Of a stretch of 27,156 nucleotides of DNA, positions 1 through 7,352 are shown in pieces (the first letter of the stretch is position 1; each line of letters starts with the position of its first letter). The translations under genes were made by a program, and so were the position numbers. Source of the DNA: a virus; the IMG/VR virus record IMGVR_UViG_3300043570_000312, positions 1 through 27,156 of that record, one strand, 5' to 3'. Under the pieces are notes generated by a model. That model did not search any database and was not told the origin of the DNA. It worked only from the letters and a program-made list of their open reading frames with translations.

Positions 1-2
1 TC

Positions 3-125
3 CAGTTTGATGGCAATGCTTATATCGTTTTAGAAGAAGGCGATAGAATTCAAATTACTACTCAAAGTGCAAGTACATTCAGTTTTATTGCCACATTTGA
101 AGTATCAGGAGCGCAACGAACATGA
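3..125 (+). CDS. 3' end of an unknown virion-region gene (partial)
   Basis: An open frame enters from the left edge and ends at TGA 123-125, which overlaps the ATG of the next gene in an ATGA junction. About 40 residues are visible, rich in beta-forming residues (pieces such as AYIVLEEGDRIQI and FSFIATFEVSG). The position just before the adaptor gene in a structural operon suggests a small virion or capsid-associated protein. I do not recognise the family, and the start lies outside the window. Confidence 0.6.
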   Translation, partial: QFDGNAYIVLEEGDRIQITTQSASTFSFIATFEVSGAQRT

Positions 126-766
126 CCTACTTAGAACTTGTTAACGATGTATTGGTTCGCTTGCGTGAAAGCACAGTCTCTACTGTTGGCGAAACAGCCT
201 ATTCTGCTTTGATTGGCAAGTTTGTCAATGATGCCAAGCGTCAGATTGAAGACTCCTATACATGGAATGTTTTAGCACAAACAGTCACTATCACTACCGC
301 TGCTGGCACAAGCTCCTATGCTTTGACAGGTGCTGGTCAGAAGTTTCGTGTTACTGATGCTATCAATACAACTAGCGTCATTACCCTAGATAACACCACT
401 GTTGCGGACATGAACCGCAAGCTCAATTTTGGTACACCTTCACAGTCTATTCCTAGCGAGTTTTGCTATAACGGGGTAGATGGTAATGGCGACACTAAGG
501 TTGATTTGTTTCCTGTCCCCAATGGCGTGTATACATTGTTGTTTGACCTAATCATTCCACAGGCCAATCTGTCTGCTGATGGCACTTCTGTCAAGGTTTT
601 AGACTACTTAGTTACTCAAAGTGCCTATGCACGTGCTTTGATTGAGCGTGGTGAAGATGGTGGAACTAACTCTGCTGAGGCTTATGCCTTGTTTAGAGGA
701 ATGCTCTCTGACGCTATTGCGATGGAGTCCACTCGTTATCCTGAAGACAACTTTGTGGCGGTCTAA
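122..766 (+). CDS. Head-tail adaptor / connector-like protein
   Basis: This 214-aa protein begins with a helical segment (YLELVNDVLVRLRE) of the type seen at the start of phage adaptor proteins that sit below the portal ring (P22 gp4-like or T7 gp11-like). A beta-rich middle and an alanine-rich helical C-terminus follow. It is coupled to its neighbours on both sides: its ATG overlaps the previous stop and its TAA overlaps the next ATG at 766. The next gene resembles a tail stabilisation protein, which fits a short-tailed virion order. The role rests on the N-terminal pattern and gene order; no catalytic motif is expected. Confidence 0.55.
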   Translation: MTYLELVNDVLVRLRESTVSTVGETAYSALIGKFVNDAKRQIEDSYTWNVLAQTVTITTAAGTSSYALTGAGQKFRVTDAINTTSVITLDNTTVADMNRKLNFGTPSQSIPSEFCYNGVDGNGDTKVDLFPVPNGVYTLLFDLIIPQANLSADGTSVKVLDYLVTQSAYARALIERGEDGGTNSAEAYALFRGMLSDAIAMESTRYPEDNFVAV

Positions 767-2310
767 TGGCATCAGCACTTCAAAGTTACAGTCTCTCAGC
801 ACCAGGCTTTTATGGCCTAAATACTGAAGATTCGCCTCTTGATTTGGGGTCTGGTTTTGCCTTGGTCGCAACTAACGTCATCTTGGATCAGTATGGTCGT
901 ATTGGCGCTAGAAAAGGTTGGACAAGGGTTAACTCATCCTCTGGCAATCTAGGCGCTAATGATGTTGGCGTTATCCATGAGTTAGTCCAAAACGATGGAA
1001 CTTTGACTGTTCTGTTTGCTGGCAACAACAAGATATTTAAACTTGGTACTGCTAATGCGGTGACTGAATTGACCTATGGTGGTGGCGGTTCTGCTCCTAC
1101 TATCACGGCATCTAACTGGCAATGTGCATCTTTGAATGGCATTGCATACTTCTTCCAAACTGGTCACGATCCTCTGATTTATGACCCTGCCGTAAGCACC
1201 ACAACTTATCGCAGAGTGTCTGAGAAGTCTGGTTATGTAGCTACAGTTCCTCAAGCCAACATTGCTATTTCAGCATTTGGTCGCTTGTGGGTGGCTAATA
1301 CATCTACAGACAAAGTAACTGTTACCTTCTCTGATCTGATTGCAGGTCATGTGTGGGGTGGTGGTACTTCAGGCTCATTAGATGTTTCCCGTGTGTGGCC
1401 TAATGGTGCTGATGAAGTCATGGGCTTGGCAGCTCACAATGACTTCTTGTTTATCTTTGGCAAGAAGCAGATTCTTGTTTACTCTGGTGCTTCTACTCCC
1501 GCATCTCTTGTTTTAAGCGACACAGTAGGCTCTATTGGGTGTATCGCAAGGGATACCATACAAAGCATTGGTACTGACGTTGTTTTCTTGTCAGACTCAG
1601 GTGTTCGTTCATTGATGAGGACAATTCAAGAGAAGTCTGCGCCTTTGCGAGACCTATCTAAGAATGTTCGTTTCGACTTAGCATCATCTTTGGCGGGTGA
1701 AACTATTGCTAATCTGAAGTCTGTTTACTCAGAAAAAGAAGCATTTTATCTGCTTGTTCTGCCTACTACTTTGCAAGTCTACTGTTTTGACACAAAACAA
1801 TCTCTGCAAGATGGTGCTTCCCGTGTAACCAAATGGGACAATATTTCTCCAACCGCACTAAGATCATTGCGTAATGGAGACTTGTACATTGGCAAGAATG
1901 GCTACATTGGTAAGTATGGTGGTTATCTTGATGATACTTCTACTTATCGATTCCTGTACTACACAAACAATGCCGACTTAGGAAACCCTAATCAGATTTC
2001 CATCCTCAAGTCTATTACTGCCATTGTGATTGGTGGTTCTAATCAGTTTCTCACAATCAAGTGGGCTTTTGACTATTCAGGCGCTTATCAGTCAGAGAAC
2101 GTCTTTATTCCACCTCAAGGCTATTTTGAGTATGGGGTTGGCGAGTATGCAATTGCAGACTTCTCAAGCGGCATCCCAATTAAAGCACTGACAAGCAATG
2201 CTTCAAGTGCGGGTAAAATCGTACAAACTGGTTACGAAGCCACTATCAATGGCACTCAGTTGTCAATTCAGAAAATTGAACTTCAAGCCAAAGAAGGCAA
2301 GATAGGATAA
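766..2310 (+). CDS. Tail tubular / stabilisation-like structural protein
   Basis: This 514-aa protein has an N-terminal signature (APGFYGLNTEDSPLDL, then GRIGARKGW) that I associate with podoviral stabilisation or nozzle proteins of the P22 gp10 type: the proteins describe themselves by a bound strand, then repeated beta blades. The rest is rich in beta-propeller-like stretches (FLFIFGKKQILVYSG, LYIGKNGYIGKYGG). It starts one base into the stop of the adaptor gene and ends 3 nt before the tail-fibre gene. It probably forms the lower tail tube between adaptor and fibres. The family call is moderate; a structural role is likely from context. Confidence 0.55.
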   Translation: MASALQSYSLSAPGFYGLNTEDSPLDLGSGFALVATNVILDQYGRIGARKGWTRVNSSSGNLGANDVGVIHELVQNDGTLTVLFAGNNKIFKLGTANAVTELTYGGGGSAPTITASNWQCASLNGIAYFFQTGHDPLIYDPAVSTTTYRRVSEKSGYVATVPQANIAISAFGRLWVANTSTDKVTVTFSDLIAGHVWGGGTSGSLDVSRVWPNGADEVMGLAAHNDFLFIFGKKQILVYSGASTPASLVLSDTVGSIGCIARDTIQSIGTDVVFLSDSGVRSLMRTIQEKSAPLRDLSKNVRFDLASSLAGETIANLKSVYSEKEAFYLLVLPTTLQVYCFDTKQSLQDGASRVTKWDNISPTALRSLRNGDLYIGKNGYIGKYGGYLDDTSTYRFLYYTNNADLGNPNQISILKSITAIVIGGSNQFLTIKWAFDYSGAYQSENVFIPPQGYFEYGVGEYAIADFSSGIPIKALTSNASSAGKIVQTGYEATINGTQLSIQKIELQAKEGKIG

Positions 2311-2313
2311 ACC

Positions 2314-4347
2314 ATGTCTAATTATTCAAAATCCACTAACTTTGCAACCAAAGATAATCTTTCGCCTGGCAATCCTCTAAAGATTGTTAAAGGTACTGAG
2401 ATTGACACAGAGTTCAATAACATTGCTACTGCTATAGCAACTAAGACAGATAACTCATCTGCCACCATTACTGGGGGTACGATAAATGGTGCTGTGATCG
2501 GTGGAACTACTGCCGCAGCGGGAACATTTACCAACCTTACTGTTAGCACTGCCGCTACGATTGCTTCTGCCGCCATTAGTGCGGGAACAATCAATGGTGT
2601 GGTAATCGGTGGTTCTTCTGCCCTTGCCATTACTGGCACAAACATTACTGCTACAACAGGCTTTAGTGGCCCATTGACAGGTGCTGTTACTGGTAATGTG
2701 ACGGGTAACGTAACTGGTGCTGTTACAGGCAATGTCACAGGTAACGTAACTGGCAATCTGACAGGCAATGTAACTGCAGCTACTGGCACTTCTACATTCA
2801 ACAATGTGACCATCTCTGGCTCATTGGACATGGACAGTGCTACATCGGCAACCATTACTGGTTTGGCAAGCCCTACAAACGATTCTGATGCGGCTACCAA
2901 GGGTTATGTGGATGCACTGGCTCAAGGTATTGATGCTAAAGCCTCTGTGGTTGCGGCTACTACTGCAAACATCACTTTGTCTGGCGCACAAACTATTGAT
3001 GGCATATCGATTGTTGCGGGTGATCGGGTCTTGGTTAAAGACCAATCAACTGCTTCTAATAATGGTATTTACTTGTGTGCAACAGGTTCATGGACACGCA
3101 CAACAGATGCGGATACTTATGCTGAGTTGGTGGCGGCTTTTACCTTTGTTGAAAAAGGCACAACTAACGCTGATTCTGGCTTTATCTGCACAATAGATGC
3201 AGGTGGAACATTGGGAAGCACATCAATCACTTGGGCGCAGTTCTCAGGTGCAGGTCAGATTACTGCGGGTGATGGTCTTACAAAGACAGGTAATACTCTA
3301 AATGTAGGCACTGCATCCTCTAGCCGTATTGTTGTCAATTCGGACAACATCGATTTGGCTTCTTCTGGTGTTACACCAGGCACTTACCAATCTGTGACTT
3401 TTGACACTTATGGTCGTGCAACGGCAGGAACGAATCCTACAACGATTGCTGGCTATAACATTACAAATGCTTATACCAAAACTGAAATAGATTCGATATT
3501 TGGCTCGACTACTGCTGCGGCTACTTCTGCCTCTAATGCGGCTACAAGCGCTTCAAACGCATCAACAAGTGCCTCAAATGCTTCTACAAGTGCAAGCAAT
3601 GCGGCAACAAGTGAAACCAATGCGGCAGCTTCATACGATGCTTTTGATGACAGATACTTAGGTTCTAAGTCTTCTGCTCCTAGTGTTGACAATGATGGCA
3701 ATGCTCTGTTGACAGGTGCTTTGTACTGGAACAATTCAGTCAATACTCTGTATGTGTGGACAGGATCGGCATGGACTCAGGCGGCATTTACTGCCTCTGG
3801 CTTTGCTACTTTGACAGGTGTTGAAACCCTGACAAACAAGACAATTACCTTTGCTGACAATACGCTAACCAATGTTGCAAGCCTTAACACAGCACAGACA
3901 TTCACGGCTACTAAGACTTTCTCAGGTTCATCATCAGCTACAGCCATTGTTTTAAACGATGCAGCAGAGGTTGCTACAGTATCAGCAACTGCGGCTACAG
4001 GCACGATTGCCTACGACATTACAACTCAGTCTGTTCTGTACTACACCTCTAACGCAAGTGCTAACTGGACAGTTAACTTCAGAGGCTCTAGCGGTACTTC
4101 ACTAGATACTTTGATGAGTACAGGTCAATCAATGACTGTGGCTTTCTTGGTGACTCAAGGCTCTACGGCTTACTACAACTCTGCTGTGCAAGTTGATGGC
4201 ACTACATCAGGCGTTACAACTAGGTGGTTAGGTGGTGCGCCTACTGCGGGTAATGCTAGTGGCATTGATTCGTACCGCTATCTCATTATCAAGACAGGTA
4301 GTGCTACTTTCACAGTCTTGGCAAGCAACACACAATTCAAAGCCTAA
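2314..4347 (+). CDS. Tail fibre protein with low-complexity shaft
   Basis: The 677-aa product has a conserved-looking N-terminus (TEIDTEFNNIATAIATKTD), expected to anchor the fibre to the tail. It then has glycine/threonine repeats of TGNV type (about residues 121-155), further beta-rich segments, and an alanine/serine heptad-like stretch built on SASNAAT (about residues 400-440) that should form a trimeric coiled coil. The C-terminus (SYRYLIIKTGSATFTVLAS) is a beta-rich tip. An AGGA ribosome site lies 7 nt before the ATG. It probably contacts the host surface. Repeats of this kind recombine easily, so length may vary between relatives. Confidence 0.75.
   Translation: MSNYSKSTNFATKDNLSPGNPLKIVKGTEIDTEFNNIATAIATKTDNSSATITGGTINGAVIGGTTAAAGTFTNLTVSTAATIASAAISAGTINGVVIGGSSALAITGTNITATTGFSGPLTGAVTGNVTGNVTGAVTGNVTGNVTGNLTGNVTAATGTSTFNNVTISGSLDMDSATSATITGLASPTNDSDAATKGYVDALAQGIDAKASVVAATTANITLSGAQTIDGISIVAGDRVLVKDQSTASNNGIYLCATGSWTRTTDADTYAELVAAFTFVEKGTTNADSGFICTIDAGGTLGSTSITWAQFSGAGQITAGDGLTKTGNTLNVGTASSSRIVVNSDNIDLASSGVTPGTYQSVTFDTYGRATAGTNPTTIAGYNITNAYTKTEIDSIFGSTTAAATSASNAATSASNASTSASNASTSASNAATSETNAAASYDAFDDRYLGSKSSAPSVDNDGNALLTGALYWNNSVNTLYVWTGSAWTQAAFTASGFATLTGVETLTNKTITFADNTLTNVASLNTAQTFTATKTFSGSSSATAIVLNDAAEVATVSATAATGTIAYDITTQSVLYYTSNASANWTVNFRGSSGTSLDTLMSTGQSMTVAFLVTQGSTAYYNSAVQVDGTTSGVTTRWLGGAPTAGNASGIDSYRYLIIKTGSATFTVLASNTQFKA
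2676..2771 (+). repeat. Eight tandem 12-nt units inside tail fibre
   Basis: Eight consecutive imperfect copies of a 12-nt unit close to ACAGGTAATGTG encode TGNV/TGAV four-residue repeats in the fibre shaft. The frame is kept throughout, so copy-number change would lengthen or shorten the shaft without breaking the gene. Confidence 0.85.
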
Positions 4348-4925
4348 TGAACACCGCCTACGTTTACACGCTGACAGACCCTAGAAATGGGATGCCCTTT
4401 TACGTTGGTAAGGGTGTGGGTAGACGTTGCCATTTTCATGCTTGGGAAGCTAAGAATTCTGATAAACCAACATTTAAACTGAACAAGATTCGTAAGATTC
4501 AAAGTCTTGGTTTAGACATTGTTGTGCGTAAGGTTGAGGAAAACGTAAGCCATGAGCAAGCCAAAGAACTTGAATGTTTCTTAATTGCTGAAATGCGTGG
4601 GTTTGGCATTGATTTAACAAACGCAACTGATGGTGGCGATGGAACTGAAGGTTATAAACATACCGCAGAAACACTTGCTAAAACTAGACATGAGTGGACT
4701 GATGAACAAAAACAACGTATCAGCAATTCGCTCAAAGGTAAAAGTAACCCTTGTACTGAACAACGCAGACAAGCTATTATTGCTGGAACAACTGGCGTAA
4801 AGAAATCAACAACAATCAATATGCGTAAGCCAAAGCGTAAAGAACAATGCCCACATTGCAAAATAATGGCAAGTGGCGGTAACTTAGCTAAGTGGCACAT
4901 GAATAACTGCAAAAGCAAGGAATAA
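4347..4925 (+). CDS. GIY-YIG homing endonuclease with NUMOD and zinc-finger-like tail
   Basis: This 192-aa protein carries a GIY-YIG nuclease core at the N-terminus: VYTL (6-9), FYVGKG (18-23), an arginine pair at 26-27, the candidate metal-binding glutamates E75/E77 and the downstream LTNATDGGDG element. Residues about 103-132 look like a NUMOD DNA-binding motif (HTAETLAKTR ... ISNSLKGKS). The C-terminus holds a probable zinc site (CPHC at 168-171, then H184 and C188). It starts inside the stop of the tail-fibre gene (TAATG) and is followed 2 nt later by another fibre-type gene. It therefore looks like a free-standing mobile endonuclease lodged in the fibre module. No intron or intein is visible. 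Confidence 0.85.
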   Translation: MNTAYVYTLTDPRNGMPFYVGKGVGRRCHFHAWEAKNSDKPTFKLNKIRKIQSLGLDIVVRKVEENVSHEQAKELECFLIAEMRGFGIDLTNATDGGDGTEGYKHTAETLAKTRHEWTDEQKQRISNSLKGKSNPCTEQRRQAIIAGTTGVKKSTTINMRKPKRKEQCPHCKIMASGGNLAKWHMNNCKSKE

Positions 4926-4927
4926 CA

Positions 4928-6835
4928 ATGCCTTTACAATCGACAAGTGGAGCAGCAAGCTACGATGCGTTCGGAGGCGGTACTGTTGCCAAAGTTAATT
5001 ACATAGAAGATTTCTTTCAGTCTTATTTGCGGACAGGTACAGGTGCATCTGCTACTGTAACAACAGGTTTAGATGGCTCAACTAAAGAAACTTTGGTATG
5101 GACAAAATCACGTTCTGCCGCAACAGCTCATAAATTAACAGATAATGTTCGTGGTGCGACAAAAGCACTAAGTAGCAACACTACAGGCGCAGAAGCTACA
5201 GATAGTCAAGGCTTGACGGCTTTTAGTGCTACTGGCTACACCCTTGGCACAAACACAGACTACAACAATAGCGGTGCAACGTATGTAGACTGGCAATGGG
5301 TATCGCAACCAAAGTTCTTTGATATTGTGACTTATACGGGGACGGGAGTTGCTAGAACAGTTGCACATAACCTCGGCTCTGAGCCGGGTTGCATGATTGT
5401 AAAAGTTACTGATAATGCCGGTGGGTGGCTGGTTTACCATAGAAGTTTAGGCGCTACAAAAAATTTAGTTTTAAATGAAACTTATGCAGCAACCACTTCA
5501 GCGCTTGAGTGGAACAACACTGCCCCAACAAGTTCTGTTTTTACAGTGGGAACTATTGATACTAATGAAACAGGCAGAACCTACGTAGCCTACCTATTCG
5601 CCCATGACGCAGGAGGCTTTGGCCTAACTGGTACAGACAATGTGATTTCGTGTGGGTCGTTTACTACTGATGCTAGTGGTAATGCAACTGTAAGTCTTGG
5701 TTATGAGCCTCAGTGGACATTGCAAAAAAGAACAGATGCTGCTGGTAACTGGTTTATTTCAGATGTGATGCGTGGAATGACAGTTAGTGCTGCGGCTAAC
5801 TTATTACGCCCAAACCTCTCAGATGCGGAATCAACAGGGGGAACAATTACTCCTACTGCAACAGGGTTTACTGTTTCTGGATACGGCAATGGATTATCTA
5901 TTATCTACATAGCCATTCGTAGAGGCCCAATGAAAGTGCCTACAAGTAGTACTAGTGTGTTTAGGCCGATGGTAATTCCTATAAATAGCGCATCAGCAAC
6001 AACGCCTATCAATGCAGGATTGACTACAGATATGGTGTTTGGCTCACACAACTCGGATGAAAGTGGGAGTAAGTGGTTTGCTTCCCGTTTGACAGGAGAG
6101 TACAGGCTGAATTCCACTTCAACAGCGGCAGAAGCTCAAGGTGCTTATTATTGGGATAACATGGTTGGGGTTCGACAAGAAGAAACCAATGCACAACCAA
6201 CTTGGTATTTTTTAAAACGTGCCCCATCGTTTTTTGATGAGGTTTGCTATACAGGGACGGGAAGTGCTACAACATTCAGTCATAACTTAGGTGTTGTTCC
6301 TGAGTTGATGATTGTAAAGTGCCGAAACGTTGCAAGATCTTGGGCGGTATATAGTTCTGCATTGGGCGCAACAAAAAATTTGTTCTTAAATTCGTCAAAT
6401 GCTGAACAAACAAATTCAAGCTATTGGAATGATGCAGCCCCAACAGCATCAGTTTTTTCTGTAAAAGATAGTGGCGATACAAATTTCTCTACTTGGACAT
6501 ATGTCGCCTACCTATTTGCAACCTGCGCTGGTGTTTCCAAAGTTGGCTCATACACAGGCACAGCTACTACAAAGCAAATTGATTGTGGCTTCACAGGCGG
6601 TGCAAGGTTTGTCCTAATCAAGAGAACTGATTCAGCTGCCGATTGGTATGTATGGGACTCAGCACGAGGAATTGTGAGTGGCAATGACCCTTACTTGCTC
6701 TTAAACAGCACAGCCGCTGAAGTAACATCTACTGACTACATTGACACCTATAGCGCAGGGTTTGAGATTAGTTCAACTGCGCCAGCCGCCATCAATGCAA
6801 GTGGTGGTTCTTTCGTGTTTTTAGCAATTGCTTGA
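4928..6835 (+). CDS. Tail fibre-like protein with duplicated DUF7483-type domains
   Basis: The 635-aa protein contains at least two clear copies of one module. Copy one starts near residue 131 (FFDIVTYTGTG ... AHNLG ... MIVK ... SLGATKNL ... TYVAYLFA). Copy two starts near 438 (FFDEVCYTGTG ... SHNLG ... MIVK ... ALGATKNL ... TYVAYLFA). After each comes a second module with a KRTDAAGNW or KRTDSAADW motif. I recognise this pattern from phage tail proteins (DUF7483-like). AAGGA precedes the ATG by about 7 nt. It is probably a surface-exposed receptor-binding or decoration part of the tail, assembled with the fibre encoded upstream. The exact role is unknown. Confidence 0.65.
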   Translation: MPLQSTSGAASYDAFGGGTVAKVNYIEDFFQSYLRTGTGASATVTTGLDGSTKETLVWTKSRSAATAHKLTDNVRGATKALSSNTTGAEATDSQGLTAFSATGYTLGTNTDYNNSGATYVDWQWVSQPKFFDIVTYTGTGVARTVAHNLGSEPGCMIVKVTDNAGGWLVYHRSLGATKNLVLNETYAATTSALEWNNTAPTSSVFTVGTIDTNETGRTYVAYLFAHDAGGFGLTGTDNVISCGSFTTDASGNATVSLGYEPQWTLQKRTDAAGNWFISDVMRGMTVSAAANLLRPNLSDAESTGGTITPTATGFTVSGYGNGLSIIYIAIRRGPMKVPTSSTSVFRPMVIPINSASATTPINAGLTTDMVFGSHNSDESGSKWFASRLTGEYRLNSTSTAAEAQGAYYWDNMVGVRQEETNAQPTWYFLKRAPSFFDEVCYTGTGSATTFSHNLGVVPELMIVKCRNVARSWAVYSSALGATKNLFLNSSNAEQTNSSYWNDAAPTASVFSVKDSGDTNFSTWTYVAYLFATCAGVSKVGSYTGTATTKQIDCGFTGGARFVLIKRTDSAADWYVWDSARGIVSGNDPYLLLNSTAAEVTSTDYIDTYSAGFEISSTAPAAINASGGSFVFLAIA

Positions 6836-6845
6836 GGTAATTAAA

Positions 6846-7343
6846 ATGCAAATCAGAACAAATAATGGACAAGTAATGTACGAAGCAGAATTTCGTGCAT
6901 ACACAAAAGCCAATGGTGGCCCATCATGGGACATAACAACAACTGAAGTCTTAACGGCTTTGGGTGCTGACGTAGTCTTTGAAGGCGCACAAGCTACTGG
7001 CGGTACTGTTTACCAATACTCTCAAGCCAATGGTGTTGAGCAAGTAGATGGTAAGTGGTACACAAAATATATCCTTGGCCCTGTGTTTACAGATACTACT
7101 GTCGATGGCGTAACAACTACAGCCCTTGAGCATGAAACTGCCTACAAAGCCACTAAAGATGCTGAACAGGCTAAGAGTGTTCGTGCTTCAAGGGATGAGA
7201 AACTAAAAGACTGTGATTGGACACAAGTAGCAGATGCTCCTGTTGACAAAGCAGTATGGGCTACCTATCGTCAAGCCTTGCGTGATGTCACTACGCAGAC
7301 AGGTTTCCCTTGGACTATTACTTGGCCTGATGCGCCACAATAA
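6846..7343 (+). CDS. Tail assembly chaperone-like protein (Phage_tail_APC type)
   Basis: I place the start at ATG 6846 because GAGG lies 8 nt upstream; an upstream in-frame TTG at 6828 has no such site. The 165-aa product has a beta-rich N-terminal half and a C-terminal helical part with RASRDEKLKDCDWTQ and FPWTITWP. That tail matches the end of small phage proteins annotated as tail assembly chaperones or fibre accessory proteins (DxDW...P...W pattern). It directly follows the fibre-like gene, which fits fibre assembly. The family call is moderate. Confidence 0.6.
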   Translation: MQIRTNNGQVMYEAEFRAYTKANGGPSWDITTTEVLTALGADVVFEGAQATGGTVYQYSQANGVEQVDGKWYTKYILGPVFTDTTVDGVTTTALEHETAYKATKDAEQAKSVRASRDEKLKDCDWTQVADAPVDKAVWATYRQALRDVTTQTGFPWTITWPDAPQ

Positions 7344-7352
7344 GGAGTAATC

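Noticed and set aside
2322-2900. Long minus-strand ORF (192 codons) within the tail fibre gene
   Set aside because: It mirrors the repeats of the fibre shaft; its protein is a low-complexity valine/proline run and the forward frame has clear fibre features.
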